From NCBI RefSeq assembly GCF_022815905.2, contig NZ_CP119327.1:62001-126000 (forward strand): a stretch of DNA of 64,000 nt, given 5' to 3'. Position numbers and translations under genes: made by a program. The notes beneath the pieces are model-generated. The model did no database searches, was not told the origin of the DNA, and saw only the letters and a program-made list of their open reading frames with translations. Shown here piece by piece: positions 8,006 to 17,332 of this stretch. The stretch is from Staphylococcus sp. NRL 16/872. GTDB lineage: Bacteria; Bacillota; Bacilli; Staphylococcales; Staphylococcaceae. How positions within the stretch are numbered: the first letter of the stretch is position 1; every line of letters starts with the position of its first letter.

Positions 8006-8698
8006 GTGAAGAATTTTAAGACTGAAGATCTTAAATTAGAAAACGGCGTGATTAAGCCGGAGTTTGGAATCGTTAGATATGATTATCAAAAGAGGTTAAA
8101 CACTTATAAAGCAGTTGAGAAGTGGTATTACCCAGTGAAACGCTTATTGGATGTATTGATGAGTATCGTCTTATTATATTTTACTTTTCCAATAATGGTT
8201 TTATTTGCTGTGTTAATCGTTATTGATTCATTTGGTAACCCAATCTATAAGCAAATTAGAGTCGGTAAAAATGGCAAATTAATTACGATATACAAGTTGA
8301 GATCTATGAAGCCTAATGCTGAACATAACGGTGCACAATGGGCAGAGAAAGATGACCCTAGAATAACGAAAGTAGGTAAATTCATTCGAAAAACACGAAT
8401 CGATGAATTGCCTCAACTCATTAATGTTTTAAAAGGAGAGATGAGTTTTATAGGGCCACGACCTGAACGACCAGAATTTGTTGAACTATTTAGTTCAGAA
8501 ATCCAAGGGTTTGAGAAACGTTGTTTAGTGACTCCTGGTTTAACTGGTCTTGCACAAGTTAAAGGAGGTTACGATTTATCTCCAGAAGAAAAATTAAAAT
8601 ACGATTTGAAATATATTTATAAAGGCAATATTTTTACGGAAATTTATATCTGTTTAAAAACAGTAAACATCATCATCACAGGATCAGGCTCAAGATAG
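8006..8698 (+). CDS. Initiating sugar transferase (undecaprenyl-phosphate sugar phosphotransferase)
   Basis: A ~230-residue short-form bacterial sugar transferase of the CapM/WcaJ-C-terminal type, with one hydrophobic helix at ~50-75 and the catalytic cytoplasmic domain after it. Family motifs are visible: KLRSM, RKTRIDELPQLINVLKGEMSFIG and PRPERPEFV, then TPGLTGLAQV. It should load the first sugar-1-phosphate onto undecaprenyl phosphate. GTG 8006 is favoured over GTG 7997 because AGGTGA (7995-8000) is five bases before it. First gene of the capsule operon; the next gene starts nine bases after its stop. Confidence 0.9.
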   Translation: MKNFKTEDLKLENGVIKPEFGIVRYDYQKRLNTYKAVEKWYYPVKRLLDVLMSIVLLYFTFPIMVLFAVLIVIDSFGNPIYKQIRVGKNGKLITIYKLRSMKPNAEHNGAQWAEKDDPRITKVGKFIRKTRIDELPQLINVLKGEMSFIGPRPERPEFVELFSSEIQGFEKRCLVTPGLTGLAQVKGGYDLSPEEKLKYDLKYIYKGNIFTEIYICLKTVNIIITGSGSR

Positions 8699-8707
8699 GT
8701 GGATAAA

Positions 8708-9394
8708 ATGAGAAAAAATCTTAATTTTAGTGAATTTGGAAAAATTTTAAAAGAAAATATTGTGTTAATTATTTTGTGCGTGGTTATTTTTGGAGCTTTT
8801 AGCTTCGTGGTCTCACAATTTATTATTACCCCTAAATATCAAGCGACTGCGAATGTCATTATTAATCAAAAACGTGCAAACGATGACAATTTATATAAAA
8901 ACCCAAATGAAATTCAAACGAATATTCAATTAATCAAAACGTATTCAGAAATTATTAGTTCTGAAGAGATTAAAAATAAGGCATTAGAAAAGATAAATAC
9001 AAATGATGAAAATAGCCTTTATAAAGGGCTTACTGTAGATACTGTAGAGAATTCGCAAATCATCAAGATTAATGTGTTAAGTGAACATCCTAAAGAAGCG
9101 GTGGCATATGCGAATGAAGTAGCTAAAACGTCTAAAGAAGAAATTGAAAGAGTAATGGGTGTTGATAATTTATCCATTTTATCCAAAGCAACAAATGACC
9201 AAGTTAAGTCTCCAACGACGCCTAATATCTCACTTAACGTCGTGTTTGGTATTGTATTTGGATTAGTCATCTCGTTCTTAATTATGTTCACTAAATATTT
9301 ATTAAATAACAAAATTAAATCTGAAAAAGAAGTTGAAGATTATTTACAGCTTCCTACAATTGGAAAGATTAGCGACTTAGGTGATAAAAAATGA
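8708..9394 (+). CDS. capA: CapA-like chain-length/kinase-activator protein (Wzz family)
   Basis: A ~228-residue Wzz-domain membrane protein. Helices at about residues 17-40 and 175-195 flank an extracellular helical domain, and the cytoplasmic tail after the second helix is the part that activates a BY-kinase in S. aureus CapA. The start ATG 8708 follows AGGTGGA; an upstream in-frame GTG (8699) lacks a proper SD. The stop overlaps the capB start by four bases (ATGA), indicating translational coupling. It probably sets polymer length together with CapB. Confidence 0.88.
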   Translation: MRKNLNFSEFGKILKENIVLIILCVVIFGAFSFVVSQFIITPKYQATANVIINQKRANDDNLYKNPNEIQTNIQLIKTYSEIISSEEIKNKALEKINTNDENSLYKGLTVDTVENSQIIKINVLSEHPKEAVAYANEVAKTSKEEIERVMGVDNLSILSKATNDQVKSPTTPNISLNVVFGIVFGLVISFLIMFTKYLLNNKIKSEKEVEDYLQLPTIGKISDLGDKK

Positions 9395-10044
9395 GTAAAA
9401 AATCAAGTAAATATATAACGACAGCCCAAGACTTAATCAATGAAGAAATTAAAACGCTTAGAACAAATGTGACATTCAATGTTACTGAAGAAAACAGCAC
9501 GGTGTATATGATTACCTCTTCAAGACAAGGAGAAGGTAAAACGTTCGTTAGTAAATCACTTGCTGAGTCGCTCGCAAATGCACGCTATAAAGTTTTACTG
9601 ATTGATGCAGATATGCGTAGACCTCAAATACATAAGCGCTTTAATCTGCCTAATAATTATGGATTATCAAATATCATTAGTCACCAAATTCATTATGAAC
9701 AAGGGATTTACTATAGTGAAGATTCAAATCTCGATATTATACCTGCGGGGACGAGACCTCCTAACCCTTCAGAACTTCTAGATTCGCTTAATTTTAAAGA
9801 TTTCTTAGAAGATATTCAAGATGAATATGATTACGTGATTATTGATACGCCTCCCATTTTACCTGTAACGGATGCTTTAATCATTGGTAGATTAGTGGAT
9901 CAAACCATTTTAGTTTCAAATAGCAAGAAAACACCAAGGGACTTAGTTATAGAAGCTAAAAAAAGATTAGATAATTTAAAAATATCTATTTTTGGTGTAG
10001 TGCTTAATCAAGTAAAACATACGAATACTAAAGGCTATTATTAG
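9391..10044 (+). CDS. capB: CapB-like bacterial tyrosine kinase
   Basis: A 217-residue cytoplasmic BY-kinase. Walker A is SSRQGEGKT (~residues 43-51), Walker A' is LLIDADMRRP (~67-76) and Walker B is VIIDTPP (~145). The C-terminus ends in a tyrosine pair (TKGYY), a small version of the autophosphorylated tyrosine cluster. It pairs with CapA upstream, and the PHP phosphatase CapC at the end of the operon would reverse the phosphorylation. The cycle governs capsule chain assembly. Length is typical of S. aureus CapB. Confidence 0.92.
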   Translation: MSKKSSKYITTAQDLINEEIKTLRTNVTFNVTEENSTVYMITSSRQGEGKTFVSKSLAESLANARYKVLLIDADMRRPQIHKRFNLPNNYGLSNIISHQIHYEQGIYYSEDSNLDIIPAGTRPPNPSELLDSLNFKDFLEDIQDEYDYVIIDTPPILPVTDALIIGRLVDQTILVSNSKKTPRDLVIEAKKRLDNLKISIFGVVLNQVKHTNTKGYY

Positions 10045-10061
10045 AAAGGGCTTGTATCAAT

Positions 10062-11162
10062 TTGAAGATTTTATATCTTATTACTAAGGCTGATAATGGT
10101 GGCGCACAAACACATTTAATCCAACTCGCAAATTATTTTTGCCAAAATAATGATGTCTACGTAGTCGTAGGGTGTAAAGGGCCGATGTTAGACCAGTTAG
10201 ACACGCGCATTAAAGTGACAATAGTGGACAATTTAATCGGACCTATTAGTGTAAAGCAAGACATATTAGCTACTAAAACAATCACTCACATGATTAATCA
10301 TATTCGCCCTGACGTGATTCATTTACATTCTTCCAAAGCAGGTACGATTGGGAGACTGGCTTATAAACTATCTAAGGTGAATAAGGCTTTGGTCATCTTT
10401 ACAGCGCACAGTTGGTCATTTACAGATGGCATCGCACCACTTAAGAAATACCTATATTTATTTATTGAGAAATTGATGTTCAAAGTTACAGACAAGGTCA
10501 TTTGTGTCTCGGAATTTGATAAACAATTAGCCATAAAATATAAATTTAATTCTAAAAAGCTTATAACGATTCATAACGGTATTAAAGATCCATTAAATCA
10601 TACGACATTGTCGCGTGAGAAAGACGACATACATCAATTCGTCATGATAGCTAGATTTGCCTATCCTAAACTACAAATGAACATTATTAATGCTTTAAAT
10701 TTTTTGAAAAAGATGACTAAAAAGCAATTCCATTTCACTTTTATTGGTGATGGGATTAATTTAAACGAGTGTAAACAATTGGCGCATGCCGTAGAAGTTA
10801 CGCAAGAAGTGAGTTTCTTAGGCAATGTGATTAATGCACAAAAAGAATTGGCTCGTTACGATACATTTGTGTTAGTGAGTAAACATGAAGGTTTGCCGAT
10901 AAGTATTATTGAAGCTATGTCGTATGGATTGCCAGTGATAGCAAGTAATGTAGGTGGGATAAGTGAGTTAGTAGACGATAATGGCGCAATTCTTAAAGAT
11001 AATGAACCGATTAATATTGCTTTAGCCTTGAAACAACAATTAGAGAATGATGATTATGTTAACCAAAGTAAACGTTCTAGAGAGAAATATCTTGAGCACT
11101 TTACAGAAACTAAAATGTTAAAAGAAGTGGAAATGGTTTATGATGCGTACTCAAGAAAATAG
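10062..11162 (+). CDS. Family 4 glycosyltransferase (GT-B)
   Basis: A 366-residue GT4 enzyme. The N-terminal Rossmann half has ITKADNGGAQTHLIQLA and DVIHLHSSKAG; the C-terminal half carries the E-x7-E donor-site pattern in EGLPISIIEAMSYGLPVIASNVGG-type context (EGLPISIIEAMSYGLPVIAS). It probably adds the second sugar of the repeat unit to the lipid-linked intermediate; sugar identity is unknown. The start is TTG 10062, with AAAGGG about 12 bases before it. It is the only glycosyltransferase in the operon besides the initiating enzyme, and it overlaps the polymerase gene by 23 bases. Confidence 0.92.
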   Translation: MKILYLITKADNGGAQTHLIQLANYFCQNNDVYVVVGCKGPMLDQLDTRIKVTIVDNLIGPISVKQDILATKTITHMINHIRPDVIHLHSSKAGTIGRLAYKLSKVNKALVIFTAHSWSFTDGIAPLKKYLYLFIEKLMFKVTDKVICVSEFDKQLAIKYKFNSKKLITIHNGIKDPLNHTTLSREKDDIHQFVMIARFAYPKLQMNIINALNFLKKMTKKQFHFTFIGDGINLNECKQLAHAVEVTQEVSFLGNVINAQKELARYDTFVLVSKHEGLPISIIEAMSYGLPVIASNVGGISELVDDNGAILKDNEPINIALALKQQLENDDYVNQSKRSREKYLEHFTETKMLKEVEMVYDAYSRK

Positions 11163-12384
11163 CACATTTTTAAATATACTATTGATAGGCTTAGCAATAT
11201 TTATCCAACAATCTTTTGTGATTGCTGGCATTAATATTTCAATTGCTGATTTTATTATTTTAATCTTATTCATTTACATTGTGATAAATCACAATAAAGT
11301 GTTAGAAATTAATTCCCTCGTAATATTTATACTTGTTTTATATATTTATAGAATTTTAATGACAGTGATTTTAGGCGTCTTCGATGATTTACTTATTATT
11401 AATTTAAAAGAAGTGTTAGCGACATCGATTAAATTTGCGTTTGTCGTGATTTACCTTTTAATAGGTTCTATTATATTTAAATTAAATAATAGTAGGGACA
11501 TTTTCTTGAAATCTTATGTGATAAGTAGCGTCGTGATTGGGATGTTGTGTGTATTTACTAGCATTTTTAAAACGCCATTATTAACGCAATTATTGTTCTT
11601 TGATGAATTGAGATCTAAAGGGTTAATGAACGACCCTAATTACTTTGCGATGACTCAAATTATTAGTTTGATTTTAGTTTTTAAATTTACAACTCGCTTC
11701 CTGTATAGGCTTGCGCTATCCTTTATGATTTTATTAGCCATTTTTACGACGGGATCAAAAACGGCTTCAATCATCATCTTATTATTATTCTTTTGTTATT
11801 GTATCGTTAAATTATTAAATAGGAATATTGTAAGTATTGTGAGCGTATTAACAGTCTTTTCTGTCGCATTATTATGCGCGTTTTATATGATCAATTTTGG
11901 CAATTGGCATATGCAAGATTTGGATTTAGGTGGCTCATTCAATAGAATGACTTCTATCTTTAAAGAAGGAACTGCTTCTATCAATGAGAGTGGTTCGGAT
12001 AGAAGTCTTGTTTGGCTCAACGCTATTAGCTTAATCAAATATACTTTGGGATTTGGATTAGGTTTATTCGATTACATTCATGTCGGTACATACGTAAATG
12101 GAGTAAGCCTTGTTGCCCATAATACATACTTACAAATTTTTGCAGAATGGGGAATATTGTTCGGTCTTGTGTTCATTTTCTACTTAATCTATTTACTGTT
12201 TAATTTGGTTAAGTTTAATAAAAATGGACGCAATCTTGTCTGGATCGTAATACTTTTAATATTGATGGTTTATTTTATGACGGTATCATTTAATAATTCA
12301 AGATACGTAGCCTTTGTAATTGGTACATTGATTTACATAGTTCAATCGAATAAGACAGAAGGTAGACAGACCCATGAAGAGTGA
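11140..12384 (+). CDS. Wzy-type O-antigen/capsule polymerase
   Basis: A 414-residue polytopic protein with about 12 predicted helices and a large extracytoplasmic loop at ~residues 240-310, where O-antigen ligase/polymerase proteins put the catalytic region (FNRMTSIFKEG, SDRSLVWLNAI, HNTYLQIFAEWG). The HNTYLQ motif is typical of Wzy_C/EpsG-like ligases. It should polymerise flipped repeat units outside the membrane. It overlaps both neighbours, showing tight operon organisation. Wzy sequences diverge widely, so specificity cannot be predicted. Confidence 0.88.
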   Translation: MMRTQENSTFLNILLIGLAIFIQQSFVIAGINISIADFIILILFIYIVINHNKVLEINSLVIFILVLYIYRILMTVILGVFDDLLIINLKEVLATSIKFAFVVIYLLIGSIIFKLNNSRDIFLKSYVISSVVIGMLCVFTSIFKTPLLTQLLFFDELRSKGLMNDPNYFAMTQIISLILVFKFTTRFLYRLALSFMILLAIFTTGSKTASIIILLLFFCYCIVKLLNRNIVSIVSVLTVFSVALLCAFYMINFGNWHMQDLDLGGSFNRMTSIFKEGTASINESGSDRSLVWLNAISLIKYTLGFGLGLFDYIHVGTYVNGVSLVAHNTYLQIFAEWGILFGLVFIFYLIYLLFNLVKFNKNGRNLVWIVILLILMVYFMTVSFNNSRYVAFVIGTLIYIVQSNKTEGRQTHEE

Positions 12385-13822
12385 CTCACTTAAAACAAAT
12401 ATTATTTACCAAAGCTTGTATCAAATCATTAGGACAATTACACCTATTATCACTATTCCGATTATTTCACGTGCATTTGGACCTTCTGGTGTAGGGGTAG
12501 TGTCATTTTCTTTTAGTATGGTTCAATACTTCTTGATGTTTGCGAGTGTCGGAGTGCAATTATACTTTAATCGTCTGATTGCAGAAGTCGCACATGATAA
12601 AACAGAGTTATCGAAACAATTTAGTGATATTTTTATGAGTAAATTACTCTTGTCATTAACTGTTTTATTACTCTACGTTATAACAATTAGTATATTTATT
12701 CATGAATATTATTTAATATTTTTACTTCAAGGAATATATATTATTGGTGCTGCAACAGACATCTCATGGTTTTATGCAGGAATTGAAAAATTTAAAATTC
12801 CAAGTTTAAGTAATATCGTAGCTTCATTAATCGTTTTAGTCACTGTTGTATTTTTTATTAGAGATACTTCTGATTTACCATTATATGTTTTCACACTATC
12901 TATTGTGACTGTGCTTAACCAAGGGCCACTTTATTATTATTTAAGAAAATATATTACTTTAAAACGGATTAATTGGAAGAATGTGTGGCATATTTTTCGT
13001 TCATCCTTAGTCTATTTATTGCCTAATGGCCAATTAAACTTTTTTACGAGTATTGCGTGTGTGGTGCTAGGGTTAATTGGAAGTTATAGTGATGTGGGTA
13101 TCTTTACGAATACATTTAATATTTTATCGGTAGCTATTTTACTCGTGAATACAATAGATTTAGTGATGATCCCTAGAATTACTAAATTAGCTCGTAAAGA
13201 AGATAATGCTTTAAATCAGATGCTAGAACTTAATATCAATATGCAACCGATTTTAACGCTTCCGATGGTGTTAGGTATTATTGCGATAATGCCCACATTT
13301 TATGTGTGGTTCTTTGGTGAGAAGTTTGAAAGTACAGTGTCATTGATGAACGTATTAGCGATATTATTATTCATTATTCCACTTAATATGACGATTAGCA
13401 GACAGTATCTTATTATTCAAAATAAGATGAAAGTATACAATATGTCATTAATAATAGGCGCGCTTGTTAATTTGATCTGTTGCATAATATGCATTCCTTT
13501 TTTCGGTATTTATGGCGCTGGAATAGCTAGAATTACTTCTGAACTGCTTATTTTATTGTGGAGGATCATTGATATTTCTGGCACAGGCATTAAATTAAAT
13601 ATTAAAAATTTTAGTAAAACAGCGTGCACGTCTCTCATAATGTTTGGCGTGTTAATGTTTTTAAATATTTATCTTACGCCTACAGTACTTTCCACTGTTC
13701 TCTTACTTATCATTGGAATGTTAGTTTATCTAGTAAGTAATTTAGTGTTAAAACATGAATTTATTTTATTAATATTAAAGAATTTAATTAAACGTGGTGA
13801 TAATTTTGATCGACATTCATAA
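12374..13822 (+). CDS. Wzx-type polysaccharide flippase (MOP superfamily)
   Basis: A 482-residue protein with 12-14 predicted helices and the polysaccharide-synthase N-terminal pattern YQSLYQIIRTITPIITIPII followed by SRAFGPSGVGVVSFS. It should move the undecaprenyl-linked repeat unit across the membrane for Wzy. Its start overlaps the polymerase by 11 bases and its end overlaps the phosphatase. Length and topology are normal for RfbX/CapF-like flippases. Confidence 0.92.
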   Translation: MKSDSLKTNIIYQSLYQIIRTITPIITIPIISRAFGPSGVGVVSFSFSMVQYFLMFASVGVQLYFNRLIAEVAHDKTELSKQFSDIFMSKLLLSLTVLLLYVITISIFIHEYYLIFLLQGIYIIGAATDISWFYAGIEKFKIPSLSNIVASLIVLVTVVFFIRDTSDLPLYVFTLSIVTVLNQGPLYYYLRKYITLKRINWKNVWHIFRSSLVYLLPNGQLNFFTSIACVVLGLIGSYSDVGIFTNTFNILSVAILLVNTIDLVMIPRITKLARKEDNALNQMLELNINMQPILTLPMVLGIIAIMPTFYVWFFGEKFESTVSLMNVLAILLFIIPLNMTISRQYLIIQNKMKVYNMSLIIGALVNLICCIICIPFFGIYGAGIARITSELLILLWRIIDISGTGIKLNIKNFSKTACTSLIMFGVLMFLNIYLTPTVLSTVLLLIIGMLVYLVSNLVLKHEFILLILKNLIKRGDNFDRHS

Positions 13823-14531
13823 TCATTTAATTTGGGGCGTGGATGATGGCGCAAGGGACATAGACGAAACGATAAACATGATTGAAACAGCTTATGCGCA
13901 AGGTATTACAAGAATTATTGCGACACCACATTTTTATATTGATACCTATGAGCCGAATAAAGAGGATTTATATGAAAAGAAAGTATTACTAGAAGATCGA
14001 TTAGGAGAATTAAATCTTCCTGTTTCGATTAAGATTGGAGAAGAGATTTATTTAGAACCTGCTTCTTTTGAAAAAATAGAATCCAATATAGCATTATCAA
14101 TAGATAATTTAAAATATATATTAGTAGAATTTTCATTCAATGATATTTCATTATTTATATTTGAACTTCTTGTGAAGCTAGTAGATATGGGTTATATCCC
14201 TATTATTGCGCATCCTGAACGATATAAGTCAGTACAAACGGATTTTAGCTTGCTTGAAAAGTTTGTCGACACCGGTTGTATTCTACAATTAAATGGAGGT
14301 TCTATTTTAGGTAATCATGGCAGAGGTGCTAAAAAAGCTGCCAAATATATGGTGAAACATCGACTTTTCCATATTGTTGGTAGTGATGCGCATAATGACA
14401 CTAATCGTCCATTTGTTATTGCGAAAGCTTTTAAAAAGATTAAAGATCAAGACTTTAAAAATTTCTTAGAAACCAATGCCGAAGCAATTTGGAACAATCA
14501 AAGAATTGATAGTTACAGATACTTCCAATAA
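13806..14531 (+). CDS. capC: PHP-domain tyrosine-protein phosphatase, CapC/YwqE-like
   Basis: A ~241-residue Mn-dependent PHP phosphatase expected to dephosphorylate CapB. Metal-binding motifs appear in order: IDIHNHLIWGVDDGA at the N-terminus, TPHFY at ~40, GEEIYLEP at ~79, AHPERY at ~137 and GSDAHN at ~195. I favour TTG 13806, since GTGGTGA (13794-13800) then acts as SD five bases away and the protein begins MIDIHNH like its homologues; GTG 13794/13797 are alternatives. It is the last gene of the operon, unlike S. aureus cap5/8, where capC follows capB directly. Confidence 0.92.
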   Translation: MIDIHNHLIWGVDDGARDIDETINMIETAYAQGITRIIATPHFYIDTYEPNKEDLYEKKVLLEDRLGELNLPVSIKIGEEIYLEPASFEKIESNIALSIDNLKYILVEFSFNDISLFIFELLVKLVDMGYIPIIAHPERYKSVQTDFSLLEKFVDTGCILQLNGGSILGNHGRGAKKAAKYMVKHRLFHIVGSDAHNDTNRPFVIAKAFKKIKDQDFKNFLETNAEAIWNNQRIDSYRYFQ

Positions 14532-14541
14532 ATAAAGTAAT

Positions 14542-14579
14542 AAAAAACGAGTTAGACACTATCGTCTAGCTCGTTTTTT
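14542..14579. terminator. Terminator of the capsule operon
   Basis: The arm at 14542-14557 pairs with 14564-14579 over 16 bases with one T-G. T- and A-runs on each side allow termination from both strands, matching the convergent DUF4870 gene. Confidence 0.9.
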
Positions 14580-14587
14580 TGAAAAAC

Positions 14588-14932
14588 TTATATAATAAGT
14601 AATTTAATACCTCTAAAGATATTTAATATGAATAATATACCTGCCCAAATAAAGAAGATGACAGCAAGTACAAGACCTACAAACCAACCCATGCCGTGTT
14701 GTGAACCCATTAATGCGGGGACAAATATTAGTGCTACGAAACCTAAGGCAATGAGTACCCATGTCCAAATGTGATTAAATAAAGCGTTTCTAGAATATGT
14801 TGATCCAGGTGGTGATGCGAAAATCCATACAATCAATGGGAAAAGAACTGGCGCAAAGAATACACTTAAATAACTTAAAGCGCCAAGTATATTACCACTT
14901 CGTTCGTCATATCTATCTTCGTAATTTGACAT
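14588..14932 (-). CDS. DUF4870 (Tic20-like) membrane protein
   Basis: A ~114-residue protein with an acidic/arginine N-terminus (MSNYEDRYDERSGN) followed by three or four hydrophobic helices, the typical DUF4870 layout: LGALSYLSVFFAPVLFPLIVW, then RNALFNHIWTWV. Function in bacteria is not established. The ATG at 14932 is preferred over one ten codons upstream because GAGGTGAAAA immediately precedes it. It stands alone between two terminators. Confidence 0.82.
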   Translation of the reverse strand: MSNYEDRYDERSGNILGALSYLSVFFAPVLFPLIVWIFASPPGSTYSRNALFNHIWTWVLIALGFVALIFVPALMGSQHGMGWFVGLVLAVIFFIWAGILFILNIFRGIKLLII

Positions 14933-15021
14933 GTTTTTCACCTCAACTCTATATAAACACATAATGATGCTATTTTTAAGAATAAAAGCCTTAAATTACG
15001 ATTCTGTAAGTTAATCGATAA

Positions 15022-15067
15022 AAAAAGAACTTGCGAGAAAATAATTATTTCTCGACAAGTTCTTTTT
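15022..15067 (-). terminator. Terminator after the second EIIC gene
   Basis: A long stem, AAAAAGAACTTG...CAAGTTCTTTTT with an inner GAGAAA/TTTCTC part, lies 19 bases past the stop of the minus-strand gene. It can work on either strand. Confidence 0.88.
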
Positions 15068-15085
15068 AGTTCCCTGTATATCAAA

Positions 15086-16141
15086 TTATGCTTGTGAATG
15101 TTGTTCTTTTTTGTCTTTATTTTTATTCCAAGGCATTGGAATGTGTAAATGTAATAAGTCGAATTTTTTAATGATGAAACCTATAATAAAGGCTAGAATA
15201 ACAGCTGTTACAGTTACGGCTGCAATTGTAATGATTGAAGTAAGTGGGTTATTGAAACCGAATAATACGATTGCACCAGCCATTGGTGTTGCCATACCTG
15301 TGACACCAATTTTTAAGCCACTGAAATTGATAATACATGCGGTAAACATACCGATAATCGCATTTGCCCCATAAAGGACAGGCGCGTATTTAACGATAAG
15401 ATCAATTTGTGTAAGTGGTTCGATAAATACGGCGAAGCGGTTAGATTTCTTACCAATTTTAAGTAAGTTAAATAATGTAAAGTTCGCAAATGATGCACCT
15501 GTACAAGTAATCGCACCGATAGCCATTGGGACCCCTGTTAAACCTAATATACTTGCAAGTACCATTGAACTTAATGGCGTCATGCTTGTTACTGGAATGA
15601 TTAAACCTAAAATAATTGCTAATGCGTATGGGCTACTATCACCTACAGAGTTAACTGCATTCGCGATTGAATTTAATACTGCGCTAACACCTGGATTAAT
15701 TAATGTTGCTAAACCATATACTAAAGCTGGCGCAACAAGAATGACTACGATTAAATCTAAACCGTCTGGTACTTTTTTCTGAATAAATTTAATGACAAAA
15801 GCTGTTAAATAAGCGGCAATGAACGCTGGTAATAAACTAAACTCTTTTAACGTCAGACCTACGATAACAGCAAATACTGGTGACACTTTTAAATTAATAC
15901 ATGCAAGTATTCCGACTGCAATACCGCCTAAGCTCCCTGCTAAATCACCAATATCTTGTAAAAATTTTATATGGAAAATGCCTCCAATAGCATAACTTAA
16001 GAATGCTTGTGGTAAGAAAGTCGCACAAGCCGCCCCTGATAACGCTTGTAAACCTTCTTGGCCATATGGCGCAAATTTTAAGAATAACGTCATAACAATG
16101 AGCACAATCACTAATGTGCCTACCCCTAATATGATATTCAT
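15086..16141 (-). CDS. PfoR-like PTS_EIIC_2 membrane protein (paralogue)
   Basis: A 351-residue protein with about ten membrane helices and a basic, charged C-terminal tail (KNKDKKEQHSQA). It belongs to the same PTS_EIIC_2/PfoR group as the gene at 5531-6583, sharing the long central hydrophobic block and the PLSSMVLASILGLTGVPMAIG region typical of the family. S. aureus carries a similar gene annotated pfoR. No PTS partner genes are adjacent. Divergent from the mepB-like gene, it probably forms a one-gene unit. Transport or regulatory activity is unproven. Confidence 0.78.
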   Translation of the reverse strand: MNIILGVGTLVIVLIVMTLFLKFAPYGQEGLQALSGAACATFLPQAFLSYAIGGIFHIKFLQDIGDLAGSLGGIAVGILACINLKVSPVFAVIVGLTLKEFSLLPAFIAAYLTAFVIKFIQKKVPDGLDLIVVILVAPALVYGLATLINPGVSAVLNSIANAVNSVGDSSPYALAIILGLIIPVTSMTPLSSMVLASILGLTGVPMAIGAITCTGASFANFTLFNLLKIGKKSNRFAVFIEPLTQIDLIVKYAPVLYGANAIIGMFTACIINFSGLKIGVTGMATPMAGAIVLFGFNNPLTSIITIAAVTVTAVILAFIIGFIIKKFDLLHLHIPMPWNKNKDKKEQHSQA

Positions 16142-16458
16142 TTATAATAACTCCTTAATAAATATAATCTGTTTTTTTAAACATTTTAATATTGTAACAT
16201 ATATTGCAAGTATTAAATTTACAGATGATTATATTGTTTATTTTTACCGAAGTATTTAGAGCTATTGTTTTTTATTTCCAAAAGTTTTGTAAAGTTGAGA
16301 TAAATATTATAACTAAACACGTGACAGCAAGGATTTGATGGTATTCAGTGCAACTTAAGCTTGCTATTTCTTATATTTCTATTAATGGTATAGTAAGTAA
16401 AAAAGTTGTTTTAAAAATGTAATTAAAAGATTAAAAATAATAGCACAAGGAGTTTGTT
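16142..16458. other. Intergenic region between divergent genes
   Basis: 317 AT-rich bases hold the promoters of the EIIC gene (minus) and the mepB-like gene (plus). A TATAGT at about 16390 could be a plus-strand -10 box. I see no ORF, strong palindrome or riboswitch. Confidence 0.5.
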
Positions 16459-16917
16459 ATGGAGGACATCGAAGCTTTTCACTCATATAAGTTATTGAAA
16501 CAAACATTTTCAACTTCTGAAGCTACTTACGGGATACAACAATGGAATCAACAATATGAAGCTTTAGAAATAGAAACTAGCAATGGAATTTTTACAAGTA
16601 GGTTAGCTCAAAAAACTCCTAATAAAAAGGGCTACTTCTTTGCAATTTGGAAAAAAGATGAAAATAATAAAAATGAGCCATATGAAGCCAAAGATTTAAA
16701 TGACGCATTGATAGTGAATATCGTTGATGGGCATAAATCCGGGCAGTTTATTTTTCCTAAGGAAGTTTTATTGGATAAGGGTATTTTAAAAAGTGATACT
16801 TCCAAAGGAAAAATGGCTTTAAGAGTGTATCCACCGTGGGAAACTGAATTAAATAAAACAGCTCTTAAAACACAACAGTGGCAGTGTGACTATTTTAAAG
16901 AGATGAGTTATGAATAA
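16459..16917 (+). CDS. MepB family protein
   Basis: A 152-residue soluble protein matching the MepB family: an N-terminal helix, the WNQQYEALEIET segment, SRLAQKTPNKKGYF, then IVDGHKSGQFIFPKEVL and RVYPPWETELNKTALKTQQW near the end. MepB is named from the S. aureus mepRAB multidrug-efflux operon, but its own function is unknown and neither mepA nor mepR is present here. It likely heads a transcript that includes the small membrane protein 62 bases downstream, as no clear terminator separates them. Confidence 0.85.
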   Translation: MEDIEAFHSYKLLKQTFSTSEATYGIQQWNQQYEALEIETSNGIFTSRLAQKTPNKKGYFFAIWKKDENNKNEPYEAKDLNDALIVNIVDGHKSGQFIFPKEVLLDKGILKSDTSKGKMALRVYPPWETELNKTALKTQQWQCDYFKEMSYE

Positions 16918-16979
16918 ATTTTAGCCAAAGTTTAATGTTTGTGAAAAATAAAATATCATTTGTAAATGGAGATTAATAA

Positions 16980-17291
16980 ATGGACGGTATCATTGCGTTT
17001 CTTCAAATGTTAGTAGTCGTACCTTATTCAATATTTTTGTTGGCAGTTTTTATGTATTGTATATGGAAGTGTGTCTTTTTCGTAAATGATTTAATTAGGG
17101 GTTTGTTAGGTAATAGATTACAAAGTAATGACTCTGAAGGTATGTCATTTTTCATTTTATTTGTAGCTATATTTTTAGGATCATTATTATTTCTCATTCC
17201 TTTCTATATTGTCGTAATGTTGATTGGTAATTTTTTCCAAATCCCTTTAGTAATTATCGGTATTTATATTATTGTTAAAAAGTTAAAGTAA
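16980..17291 (+). CDS. Small three-helix membrane protein of unknown function
   Basis: A 103-residue protein with hydrophobic helices at about residues 5-33, 53-82 and 83-98, and a short cytoplasmic-looking loop (RLQSNDSEG) between the first two. I do not recognise the family. An SD-like GGAG lies upstream of ATG 16980. The gene directly precedes an ABC ATPase and permease on the same strand with only ~40 bases between them, so it may be an accessory subunit or immunity-type partner of that exporter. This is inference from position. Confidence 0.6.
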   Translation: MDGIIAFLQMLVVVPYSIFLLAVFMYCIWKCVFFVNDLIRGLLGNRLQSNDSEGMSFFILFVAIFLGSLLFLIPFYIVVMLIGNFFQIPLVIIGIYIIVKKLK

Positions 17292-17332
17292 CGACGAGAA
17301 ATTTAAGATATTTAATACATAGGAGCATTGAT

